From Nemertoderma westbladi (lineage: Eukaryota; Xenacoelomorpha; Nemertodermatida; Nemertodermatidae): DNA of 36,542 bases. This document shows, piece after piece, positions 18,826-28,937 of the stretch. Both the position numbers and the translations under genes were made by a program. The stretch spans positions 1 to 36,542 of the forward strand of contig JAUCBJ010001087.1 of NCBI GenBank assembly GCA_032718475.1. Reading direction: 5' to 3'. Position 1 is the stretch's first letter; each line of letters starts with the position of its first letter. The notes beneath the pieces were generated by a model that saw only the letters and a list, made by a program, of their open reading frames with translations, ran no database searches and was not told the origin of the DNA.

Positions 18826-21800
18826 CTACATCATATCATCGTCATCTATATCACCATCCAAACCTTCTTCTAACTCCTGAGTTTCTCGCTCCCTTGAGTT
18901 ATCGGAATTCTCTAACTCCTTGTAAACTTTGGGAGGATATCGCATTGCCTTAACGGCCTGGTTGTGGACGTCTAGACAGAAGGCAATGCGGGTGTGGTAG
19001 GCCTGGGTTGGTTCCCCGGAGCTGTAGACATTGAGGTCTTCCGCTGAACGCAGACACCGATTGTGCAGGTCTATAGATCCGTCGATGACTTTGTCTTTAA
19101 TAGCCTTGGCCACTATATATTCGGCGTCCCACTCGCTGTCCAACTGTAACTTATTGGCAATCTCCTGGAACGTGATAGCGGAGTAACTCAGGCTGATACG
19201 ACGAACTCCCGTCTTTATCACGTTGTGTCGCAGTCGTATAATCAAGGTGTAAGTTGATTCTCGTACGAATCTCTCGTGGTTGTTGGCGACGGTCTCATTA
19301 AAGGCCTGTAGATTGCCGGTGCGTACCGCCTGGGTCAGCTGGAAGTACGGTCTGAGTGCGCCCCTTAGCGCAGGCGCCCGGAAGTGGGACCGCGCTGGTA
19401 TGTCCCCCAGGAGTAGCTGCACGACTATTAGGAACTTCGTGACGGTCTGTTTGAATCCGATAGCGCCAGTCTGGGGGGCCTTCCGGAGGGCGTCCTGTAG
19501 GAGACGGTGGGACTCGGTGTAGTCCAACTGCACAGCCGTGATCCGGCCTTTATAGTAGCAGAATCTATTGGGAAGCAAAATAAAATGGCCGTCATTTATC
19601 GACTAACTTATCATTTTTAAATTTTAACAGGAAACTGGAAAATCACTCAAATATTCAGTTTCCACGAAATATAAAAATTGTTACGAAAGTGTATGGCTAG
19701 AAAACAGCGGGTTCATGGTACAGTAGTATTGCCCCCCCCCCCCCCCCCCCCCCCCCCCGGGGTACCAATTATATGCGATTCTATAAGCTTTAACGTTGGT
19801 TACAGGATGGGACAGTTTATGGTTTTCCCTCCCGATCTGAGGCTCTTCAAACCCACATAACTTCAAAAGTTTTCGATGAATTTGTATAATTGTTTTTGTG
19901 TGTTACAGCTGAGTAATTACGGATTCTTAAAAAAAAATGTCAAGGTGTGCCTTTAACCACTATTCCCGTTATTCAATTTTTGCCATTGGGGACATTTCTA
20001 GTGGTGTAGTAGAAAACAAATTGTCCCAGGATCTCCTGTATGCTAACTATACATCTACAGACTATATGATGTTTCTTAAAAGTTATTAGACAAATTTTCG
20101 AGCTTTCATTTGGTATATAACATATTAACTTTTATTGATATCAGATAGAAACTAGAGCTCCTTATTTAACTGGGACTCCTAATCATTGTGTTTTTCAAAA
20201 CATCACGTTTTCCGTGGTTTTTTACGATATCAAGCAAAATTTAATGCTATTTATTTACAGTAGCGTTTAACAAACATGGTTTCCTAGATTTCTGATAAAA
20301 ATGTCTACCTGTAACATTTTATTGCATGAGATTTCATTCAGTAGAAATGGAATTACAACTTATTCTCACTTTTTTGTATGTTTTGGCCACTTTTTTGTAT
20401 ATTCCTCCGGTTGATGATGAGTGTTATTATAGACATCAAACAAGCAACATTTTAGAATTGAGCTGGGAAGTGGATCCTGCGACTAGTTTTAACATTAACT
20501 TCATCAACCAACTTTTTAACTTCATCCTCAGCTACGTCGTCAAATTCGACGAATGGGACTCCTGAAAATTCCGGAACCTCATCGCAACAATAATATCCCT
20601 TGTTGCCGCCATTGTTGTTTAATTTAGGAAGAGATGTACCGGTACCGGTATCATTTTCTATATTCAATCTAATTCCAGTACCGGTAACTTTATTCTCAAA
20701 GAAATCAGCAAATCGATCTGCTAATTCCTGTTCACCATCAGAATCATGTTTTCTCTGATTACCACTATTCGTATTAAAGGCACTTTTCGTATACCACTAT
20801 AGGTATTAAGGGGTCTGGCTGATTAAATGAAAGCGCTAAGGTTTTAAGAGTAAAACGTTATCGGCCTTCTGGCCTGCTTCAGTGCTCAAATGCAGGAAAA
20901 AACAAAAAAAACTACAAACCTTCACCGCATTAACTGACTTTCCCTCCACCCAATAGGGGTCTTAGCCCGATGAGAGTGATGGTGATTGGTCGAGCTGTGA
21001 TCGTTGTATGACGTACAGTAATTGGGCGTTATAGCTTATTATTGAATGTCATTAACTGACTGACTGACCCATTGACCCATTACGCAGGTTTTTATTACAG
21101 GTTACAGTTTATTTTCTATATTTTTTTTATATATAATATATATATATATTTGAGTGATAATGAATATACTTTAGTGGAGGAATATAAATATTTAAACGAC
21201 AAAAATTTAGTGCAAAAACCACTGAATTTAGTGGAAAAGGTAATTGTTTCAGTGAAAATTACAATTAATGTGAAATTAAATTAATTTATGTGTATATACT
21301 AAAACTAAAAGAAATTAACTCGCAGCCAAAGGAAAATCAGGCACTTTAATACTTTTGGGTAACAATATATGGAAATGCAACCTATTCTACACACCAGGAT
21401 TTAATCAGACATCGCTCAGCAATCTTCGAAAGTTGCGGCTGAACACCTAATTAAATCAACCATAAACCATGTGAGGAGAAGATCATCTAATTAAATATAA
21501 TATGCTGTGATTCTTCTCTAATTAGAGCCTCAGAATGAATGTTTATACTTACGGTTGATATATTCGATCCTCTCTACACGTTTGACCTACGGTAGGTATC
21601 ATGCTCGTTGCTATGGGTGCGAGTTATTAGACCGGCGAGGGAACCTTAGCTTGGCTAACTTACCTGGCGGACTCGTTGTTTGAGGGAAGCTAATGGCTAA
21701 CTTACCTGGCGGACTCGTTGTTGTTAGCCCTTTGAGGGAAGCTAATCTTGGCTAACAATGCCTCGGCGCGGTCGTACTGTTTGCTATCGACGTGGACTCG

Positions 21801-22445
21801 GAGGATTATATTAATCAGCGTCGCTTCTCCGACGATGTCGTGGTGTATTATGGCGGATTGTAGACGAGTATGAAGGAAAGTCATTACGGACACGTCGAAA
21901 ACCCCCTTAACCAACTCCAAGGCGCGACTATAGTAGAAGTAGGCCTTGGCGGCGAGAGGGTACACTGTCCGTCTCGTTGACATGTCTGAAACCCGACTCA
22001 CCAAGTCCGACGAGCAGACCATCGCTTTGTCAGTCTCCCCGCTGTCCAGCAGGAGGAGTACCACGAGCAGCTGCATGTAAACCTCGGTCTCCGGTTGCGA
22101 CTTATTCACGGGGTGGGTCGCCTCGCCTCCCAACGCGCTCCCGGGAACGTAGCTGAGCAGCTGGTCCCGCAAGGAGGCCCGCTGTCCGCTCGTACCGTCC
22201 GCCAGGGTCGCGAGCAACGCCGTGCGGAGAACGTTCGCGTTCAGACGTTTGCGCACTGAGTTGAGTTCCCGGATGACCTTGGCTAGCAGACGGGTGTCTT
22301 TGGTGCTGCAACTCCGTTCTATTAACTTCACGTGCTCCTTTATCCAGTCAACGGTTACCATATCGGGGTCCGCAGTTGTTGGACTCGGGTCCACTGCCAT
22401 CGGCTCTACGCTAGAAGAAGAAGCCGCGTTGTCTTTCTCCACCAT
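18826..22445 (-). CDS. PSMD3: 26S proteasome non-ATPase regulatory subunit 3
   Basis: PSMD3 (yeast Rpn3) is a PCI-domain subunit of the 19S lid that helps scaffold the lid next to the Rpn11 deubiquitinase, in cytosol and nucleus. There are two exons: 22445-21706 (740 nt from ATG) and 19564-18826 (stop included). The donor is CCAG|GTAAGT and the acceptor CCCAATAG|ATTC. The intron is phase 2 and about 2.1 kb, and joining restores the conserved NNNESA-R-FCYYKGRI segment. The product is 492 residues, somewhat shorter than the roughly 530 of vertebrates. A low-complexity Ser/Pro N-terminus is followed by the TPR-like helical region, then the PCI domain around residues 340-435 (TYTLIIRLRHNVIKTG, ISLSYSAITFQEIANKLQLD, DAEYIVAKAI). 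The end is acidic (GDIDDDDMM). Both exons are free of stops and diverge only at poorly conserved sites, so the gene looks functional. The donor region is tandemly duplicated in the intron, and the intron also holds a LINE scrap and a 27-base homopolymer. Confidence 0.95.
19732..19758. repeat. C27 homopolymer in PSMD3 intron
   Basis: Twenty-seven uninterrupted C followed by GGGG on plus, which is a G27 run in the PSMD3 pre-mRNA about 170 nt upstream of the 3' splice site. Read length at such a run may be inaccurate. Confidence 0.9.
20400..20790 (-). pseudogene. LINE ORF2 fragment before RT (CR1/L2-like)
   Basis: Minus-strand reading gives EQELADRFADFFENKV, then VPEFSGVPFVEFDDVAEDEV with KKLVDEV, and after a one-base frame change QDPLPSSILKCCLFD. 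This succession (L-A-x-R-F-A-x-F-F-x-x-K, F-x-x-V-x-x-D-E-V, L-D-P-x-P-S-x-I-L-K) is the linker just before the fingers in CR1/L2-group LINEs. Only this piece is present. It lies in the PSMD3 intron in the same orientation as the gene. Confidence 0.65.
21653..21746 (-). repeat. Tandem duplication of PSMD3 splice donor
   Basis: 21695-21746 (52 bp, the end of exon 1 and its donor) is repeated at 21653-21694 (42 bp; ten bases lost inside the exonic part). Both copies contain CCGCCAG|GTAAGTTAGCC, so a second, perfect donor lies 42 nt into the intron. Confidence 0.9.
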
Positions 22446-23639
22446 TTTTATATTAATAGTATATTACCGGTAACGGTGCGAAACTTAAAATTACCGTTCA
22501 CTATTTTTTGGAAGATCGGAAGATAGTAAAGGACTGAAGGAAGCACAAAAACTACAGTAGGGCAGACTGCAGACAGGCAGATGAAGGGACTAAGACGAAG
22601 GGCAGGAGGGTTCTAATGATATCTTATAGATTTCATTCCAAAGACGAAAAGTAAAGTCAACGGAGGTGACTAAATATTGCGAAATAGACGATTTTTAACG
22701 GCTTTGTTGTATCGAAATAGCTCATAATTTGAAAAATCCGGACAGGCCAGCAGTAAGAAAAATTATCGAACTATCATCATACAGTCATAGGAACCACTAT
22801 TTCGTAGCATATGATTGAAATTTGAAAAAAATAGGGGGGGGGGTGGGGTGGGCTCCGACCCCCTAAAAATGGTTGTGTTAGTGTTGTTAGTGTTAGTGTG
22901 GCAGTGTTGTATTACAGTATAAGCAGATAAGGGTTAGGCCTATGATGTATCGACAGATCGATGCTTCTCTATAGGCCTACTCCACATGCATGTTGTTATA
23001 CCGGTATCAGTATACTGGTATATGGCAGTATGGCCCTGTATTGCTTCGCGTAACTCGCGCCCCGCCCAGACTGCCAGATGATATTAAACAACTTCATATA
23101 GCAGTATAGGCCTATCTGTATTGATGATGATGATGATATTTAAATTTACCTCTCTTTTATAAAGGCTTTTTAGTTCATTCAGATTAATTTTAGTTAGATT
23201 AGATTCATTTGTCATTCATTGGTTACCTACGCAAAAATTTACCTACGCGAAACTGCATTCCATCGGCTATGCGTAGGCGTAGCCTACACCTACGCGGAAA
23301 ATGGAAAAGTCAAATCCAAAAAAAGTATTAAAAACAGTTCTAATAGGCGCCCTACTGCCCTACACCTACAGCCAGACAGCGCTAGAGGCAGTACCGGTAC
23401 GCAATACTGCAGTAGCCAGCAGCCAGGCGGAATCAGAGTAAATAGTATGCACTGCACCGTGTTAACCCCAACTCAGCAACTGCCACCCACGAGACAAGAT
23501 CAGCAGGAGACAGCAGTACTGCTACTGCAGTACCGGTACCGGCTGACAGTTACTAAACTGTCAGACATTTCTACAGTTTGTTGTTGCTGTTATATGACAG
23601 TATGACACAGCATTATTGATAATTCTGTAATTATGGCTG
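22446..23639. other. PSMD3 upstream region, no gene seen
   Basis: This must contain the PSMD3 promoter and 5' UTR (minus-strand gene starting at 22445), but no TATA box or convincing initiator was identified. It contains ACCGGTA and TAGGCCTA palindromic words, a (GAT)n run near 23124 and a G-rich run near 22836. The plus-strand frame at 23219-23605 shows no domain and I do not treat it as a gene. Confidence 0.45.
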
Positions 23640-24030
23640 TAATTTTTTATGTCCGTTGTTTTGACTCCTTTTTTTACGGATTTTGCATTCACCATACCCG
23701 TTCCAAATCATTCACAATTTGTTGATTTCTGTACTTTTCTAACCAAATCAATAAACGATCACTTTGCCAATTGGGGAATGACACAGCCTTCAGAGGCAAG
23801 ATTTTCTAACCAACAGGATTTTATAACCAAAGCAATAAATGATATTTTGGGGAGATGCTGGGTCTTTTCAAACAAAAACAATTAATAATTTCGTAAACTA
23901 TAGGGAAAAGGGGCAAGTTATAGCGGCCGTTTTTACTAAACAAAACAATAAACGATCTCGTTTTTTTCAATTGATGGAAAGGGGCACGTTACAGAGGCAT
24001 GTTTTTCTAACCAAACAATATTAATCACGT
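23640..24030 (+). repeat. Diverged relative of the 68-bp array
   Basis: Five or six decayed units carry TTTCTAACCAAANCAATAAACGATC and GGCANGTTACAGAGGC, the signature of the 12946-13530 array. The sequence just before (23620-23710) also resembles 12605-12690. This is therefore an older copy of the interior of the 11395-14032 element, without visible inverted repeats. Confidence 0.7.
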
Positions 24031-24689
24031 TAACAATACAATGAAAGTAGTAGGTTAAAGTGTAGGCTATTTAATGTAGGCTACATAAGTAAATTCTGAA
24101 ATTTGTTAATTAAGTACCGGTACTGTACCAACATTTCCTTCTGTACAATCAAATTAACAGTACAGTAGGCACCGCAGTCATAGGGGCTGAACACATTACG
24201 CATTACATATTACTGCTACGGATAATGGCCAGCAGGTTGAGCCCACACTGGTCGAAGCCATACGTACAGTGTTGCGATGGGCTGGGTGAGGCAGCGCGTC
24301 CAGTTCGATATCATTCGCGGTACGTCCGAATTGCCTCCGAGGATCGCGAGTAAATTGGCGTTCTGGTCTTGGGTTGGAAGACACGGGGCAGGCCTCCCAG
24401 GCATATACAGTACTGTAGGACGTGCAATGCAAATTACCTGAAATACTGTCTAATGTGCAAATATAACAGCAATTCTGTCAGTCAGCATAATATTAATATT
24501 GTAAAATTTTTAGGGCAATTATTTTAAACAATTTGATAAAATATTTTGCTCCAGTAGCTAAGCAAAATATATGTTTACTAAACTTTTTATTATTATTATT
24601 AGTACAAGTAAGGATTTACATAGTGATAATAATCGACATATTGTACAGTACATATAGCGAGAAATTAAACTATATTGCATCACCATGAA
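24031..24689. other. No gene seen
   Basis: Mostly AT-rich. A 78-codon minus-strand frame (24196-24432) lacks recognisable features. Confidence 0.4.
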
Positions 24690-26110
24690 GGGGTTGCCCC
24701 AAATTCTAATTCATTATAATAATAATATAGTGCCGATCATTTTATATTTGGTGAATGCGATATACTTAATGTTCTATTGTCCATCATTCCAAGTGCAATA
24801 AATCTCCATGGTTACCTTCCTGATAGCTTAATACAGTACATAGCATTCTTGTGCCTATAATTAAGGATAAAAACAACCCCATTGATGATAAAGGTAACTA
24901 TCGACTGATAGCGTTGTCTGATATCTTTGGCAAATTATTCGAATATATTTTATTTGCTCGTATACATACAATCGTTTTTGATTACAAGTGATTTTCTTTT
25001 ATGTCAAAGAGTGGTACTGAATTATGTGTTTACTGTTTATAGCTTAAAAGAGGTTATAGATTACTATCTTCACAATGATTCATCTGTTTATGTATGCTTT
25101 ATTGATGCTAGTAAGGCATTTGATAGAATGGTTCAGGATAAACTCTTTCACAAATTATTAGATAGGAATATACCATTATATATTGTTAGAACTTTAGTTT
25201 ACTGGTATCGGTTTCAAACTCTACAGGTCAAATGGGGATTTAAATTATCTGGTTGTTTTCAGGTTTCAAATGGTGTTAAACAAGGTGGTATTTTGAGTCC
25301 ATATTTATTTAATGTGTATATGGATAATTTATCGGATATACTATTATGCACTAATGTTGGATGCATGTTTGATGGTTCTAGAATAAACCATCTCATTTAC
25401 GCTGACGACATCTGTTTAATATCCAATACATCTGTTTAATATCTAATTCTGCTGTAGGTTTACAATGCTAGTTTTGATTACAGTATTAGTCACAATATTT
25501 TGTTTAACCTAAAGAAATCGAAAGTTATGTTTTTCAATCATCGTTTTAGTAACCTAGTTGATATGGCGCCAATGTATTTATATGATAAAATAATTTCTAG
25601 AACCGATAAATACATCTATTTAGGCCATGTAATTCACGAAAGTCGAGACGACGATTATGATATTAAGAATGTAACTACGGTTTAACTACGGTTTAACTAC
25701 GGTGTAACTACGGAACTACGGGGTTATACTCACGCGCAAATGCATTATGTAGGAAATTTATTAATTGCACAAACACCGTGAAATCTCTTTATTGTAACGC
25801 ATTATGGTCCGCTCAGAATTATTCTGAATATGTATATAACCGTCTTAAGGTTGCTTATAATGCGGCTGCACGTATGTTTTCAAATCGCCTTTCCGTTCTT
25901 CAGTAGTATGTCATTATTTTTTGGTTTAACAATTTACCGTGTTTCATTCACATTCGATATAGATCTACTGTATACAAAGTTTGTACGATAGGGTTAATGT
26001 GTCGAAAAATAATAATGTTTCACTGGTTAATAGGTGCACAATACATAGTTCTAGGATCTTCAATAATATATTTATCAATAATAATTTACATACAGTATAG
26101 TCGCTTAACG
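24690..26110 (+). pseudogene. LINE reverse transcriptase, heavily mutated
   Basis: Frames in succession read NYRLIALSDIFGKLFE (RT motif 2, about 24896-24943), then VYVCFIDASKAFDRM (palm motif A), SNGVKQGGILSPYLFNVYMD (motif B), HLIYADDICLIS (motif C) and LNLKKS-type motif D (NLKKSKVMFF), with DKYIYLGHVI of the thumb. Decayed C-terminal sequence (VKSLYCNALWSAQNYSEYVY, NRLKVAYNAAARM) follows. The catalytic D and YADD are intact locally, but stops and frame changes before motif A (near 24990), after motif C (25437) and after 25680 disable it. No endonuclease or 3' tail is delimited. The clade is uncertain, but it is clearly distinct from the LINE at 15070-18595. Confidence 0.85.
25671..25722 (+). 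repeat. 12-bp microduplication inside LINE
   Basis: GTTTAACTACG-type units occur four times in a row (TAACTACGG words) within the thumb-coding part of the dead LINE. They interrupt its frame. Confidence 0.85.
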
Positions 26111-26389
26111 ACGTTATTAACCAATTAAAAGGGTTTTTCCGATATTATTACTTATTAAAAATAACTAGATTAACATAGAGTTCTATTGCTGAGTTATTCT
26201 TTCCCGGGGAATAATAACTGCTGAGTAATCATTCTGTATCACTGTCAGATCAGTACATGCAGTAAGCTTACTAGCGGTACTAATTTGTTTAGTTTAATTA
26301 TAGTAAAATAGACATTCTAGAATATATATTGTTACAATTGCAGTTAAGTATTAGGGCCTAAAAAACGTAAATGATGCTAAAAAATAAAC

Positions 26390-26850
26390 CATCACCTGAA
26401 TCTCCTTTGCAATAATATTTGTTTGGTTCCAGTCAATTTTGGGGCCCTTAAGTTCAGTAGTGCCGATATTTTTTATGTTAGCTAGTGTTTTTTTACTAGC
26501 TAGTATATCTTGAAAAAAAATGAATATTGTTTTTTTAGTGTTTTTTAATATTGGTGAATGTTCTAGAACCTTAGCCGATATTTTCAATGGTAGCTAGTAG
26601 TTTACTAGCTAGTATTTTTTGAAAATAAAAAAATGTAACCTATTACAATAAATATCACTAATATTTTTGGTCATATATTTTGGTCAGGACCAACTGTTTA
26701 AACCTGAAATACCAATGTTATCACATATTTTTTATAATTTAAAAATACTAGCTAGTAAAAAAACATTACAGAGCTACCATGAAAAACATATATACTAATG
26801 TTTTAGAAACCAATAACAAAAAACAAAAAAAATAGAGTATTTTTTAAAGT
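26390..26850. repeat. AT-rich repeat with TAGCTAGT inverted words
   Basis: GGTAGCTAGT/ACTAGCTAGTA words occur in both orientations near 26480-26505, 26586-26615, 26745-26760 and 26770-26785, together with TTCTAGAA. The same words occur around 2030-2250, 3530 and 3690, so this is probably a decayed relative of the 2078-3847 element. Confidence 0.5.
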
Positions 26851-26965
26851 TCAAATATGGTCACACAGGCTATAGTACTAGTGCCTACCGTAGATATAGT
26901 TTAACTTAGTTAAACTCTATAAAATATATATACTACAGTATATAATCTAAGTTGAACTTAAACTT

Positions 26966-27252
26966 TCGTGGGGTCTTCGCGCAGCACGACGTGAGCAAAG
27001 CCTTAGCATATAGGGGACCCATTAACGAGTTGTCTGTCGGTAATTTGCCTCGTTGCTTTCGTTCGTTTTCTACCAAAATTCAGATTCTTTCTAAACTTTT
27101 GCCGTACTATATACGTACCAAGTTTCGTTTAATTTAATCAAGGAATGACCGAGTTATTAGCGATCAAAAATTTACGACGACGACAGGCAACTCGTTAATG
27201 ACACCCATATGCTAAGGCTTCGCTCACTTCGTGGCTCGCCCCGCAAGCGAAT
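26966..27252. mobile_element. Foldback element with about 75-bp arms
   Basis: 26966-27041 and 27181-27252 are imperfect reverse complements. Shared words include GTGAGC(A/G)AAGCCTTAGCATAT and CATTAACGAGTTGYCTGTCG. Mismatches and small indels show moderate age. The centre has no coding frame. Target duplication not resolved. Confidence 0.65.
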
Positions 27253-27754
27253 TCTTTCTTGACAAGATGGCGGCGGTGGCGGGATGGACTGGGTGGGGGT
27301 GGATGTGGATATATGGTGGCGGGATGTTTAGATGTATTAGAGATTCAATTGGATAGGGATCAGTTGACACTGATGGATGAAGCTGATAATGAGATTCTAC
27401 AAGTGATGCCTTAGATGTGGACGATTTTAAAAATTTTGAAGGGGCTAATTGGATGTGTACACCACTTATGTTATCAATACTCTTTATTGCTTATTATGCA
27501 TGTACTTTAGTTGTCGAACTGGACAGGAAATTCGGGACATGAATGTCGGTGATATTCATCACCAATTCAGTTATTTCTCCCCAGGGAATAATAACCGTCT
27601 TGAAATAAAATATAATACACATAAAGAATTACAAAAATGAAAATATATATATTTGTACCCCCAAAATATCCAAGCCCCATTTTAATACTTCTGCCCCCAA
27701 ACTAAAGCCCTTTTAGAAATGTGGGAAACCTGGTAAAATAGGTTAATAACTCAC
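27253..27754. other. Spacer; no gene recognised
   Basis: It starts with a G-rich stretch containing AAGATGGCGGC. A 63-codon frame (27449-27640) has no secure homology. Confidence 0.35.
27264..27274 (+). promoter_or_regulatory. YY1-type motif
   Basis: AAGATGGCGGC matches the classical YY1 binding consensus often found at housekeeping promoters. It lies 1.08 kb upstream of BRK1, so a link to that gene is only an inference; a decayed start region of another gene is possible. Confidence 0.3.
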
Positions 27755-27888
27755 TTATTACCAGGTTATTTAGTTATTTTCCTCATTATTTACCCTCGGG
27801 CCAGTTATAAACCCTCGGCTTCGCCTGGGGTCTATAACATGTCCCTCGGGTAAATAACTCGTAAAATAACTAAATAACCTGGTAATAA
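27755..27888. mobile_element. 134-bp palindromic MITE-like hairpin
   Basis: TTATTACCAGGTTATTTAGT opens the segment and its reverse complement closes it (26 bp perfect). The interior continues as a looser palindrome: TATTTACCCTCGGG facing CCCTCGGGTAAATA, then TTATAAACC facing GGTCTATAA, around a TTCG centre. The whole unit can fold into one long stem. Confidence 0.8.
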
Positions 27889-28351
27889 ATTATGATAATA
27901 TCCAACCTAATTACATTATACAACTTCTCCTATGTGCTATTAATTATTATTATGGGTTGATGTTAATTTTAATATTAATTGTTACCTGGAATAAAGTAAA
28001 AATAAATAAAAAATAATATATTATTAATATACTGTAATATATTATATGTTAATAAAATACTGTAATTAATATTGAATATTTTTATTATTTAGTCCAAATT
28101 AGTCCATCTGTCAGCAAATGGTAAGGTTCCGGTAGTTCATACTGTCTGACTGTCATAGTTTGACCTTACTGCAGTACTGCTGTAGGCGTAGGGTACTGAC
28201 TGGACCGGACAGCCGGATCTGTATGCTGAATCAGTGTGTGTATGATTTCTGGCTTTAACTGTCTGCCTGTTTACAGCTTTACTTCAACTTCATTACTTCC
28301 ATTTCCATACATGATACCGGTACAGATCTCATAGGCCTATCTCATGGGGCG
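27889..28351. other. BRK1 upstream region
   Basis: AT-rich to about 28090, then a more balanced 250 bp with repeated CTGTC/ACTGCAG words and an ACCGGTAC palindrome near 28316. It presumably contains the BRK1 promoter and 5' UTR. No TATA element is assigned. Confidence 0.4.
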
Positions 28352-28789
28352 ATGGCAGCTCAACCTCAGGTACATCAGAGAGAAATTTGTCAAGACTGGA
28401 AAAATCGCGAATATATTGAACTGATAACAGGAAGCATTCGAAAAATTACTGATTTCCTTAATTCCTTCGGTTAGTTTAAGTTTAGTTAGGCTGTTAGGCA
28501 GTTTTCAGTTAGGGCATGGACCTAGCACCTAGTACCGGTAGGCCCTACAGTAGTAGGCCTAGTACTGTATTACCTACCGCACCGCGCACCGGCACCGGTA
28601 GTAATAGTAGTAGTTAGTAGCAAAGTAGCCACATCAATAAACCAGTCGCAGTCAGCCTTAATTAATTAATTATTTTCAGATTTATCGTGCCGAAGTAGAC
28701 TGGCGAAACTGAACGAGAAACTGACATCGTTGGAAAGGCGAATCGAATATCTGGAGGCCCGAGTGACTAAGGGAGAGACACTGAACTAG
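28352..28789 (+). CDS. BRK1: WAVE complex subunit BRICK1 (HSPC300)
   Basis: BRK1 is the smallest subunit of the WAVE regulatory complex. It joins the helical bundle with WAVE and ABI that controls Arp2/3-driven actin nucleation at the cell cortex. Two exons are seen: 28352-28469 and 28680-28789. The donor is TTCG|GTTAGT and the acceptor TTTTCAG|ATTTA; the intron is phase 1 and 210 bp. The product is 75 residues, the usual family length. The conserved blocks are present: IHQDW-like [28 protein letters not shown], then [20 protein letters not shown] and [16 protein letters not shown] at the C-terminus. The C-terminal half is a continuous amphipathic coiled coil. The start has G at -3 and +4. 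The frame is intact and is below the size picked up by simple ORF searches because of the intron. SGF29 starts 148 bp further on, on the same strand. Confidence 0.97.
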
Positions 28790-28937
28790 TAGTAGCTAAG
28801 GGGATACAGGATATTGATCTGTTGATTGTACTTGTCTGCTTGTAGTAACTGTCATTAATCAACTCAACTTCCGCCATGAACTATTATTAACTATTATATC
28901 GGACTGTATATAATTGCTACAATCTGACAGTCTGATA

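Noticed and set aside
23219-23605. 128-codon plus-strand frame upstream of PSMD3
   Set aside because: Composition follows local CAGTA/CCGGTA words; no domain or conservation signal.
27449-27640. 63-codon frame with SCRTGQEIRDMNVGDI, vaguely like a tyrosine recombinase (Crypton) box
   Set aside because: Only one weak motif, with no catalytic R-K-H-R-Y set visible and no neighbouring coding sequence.
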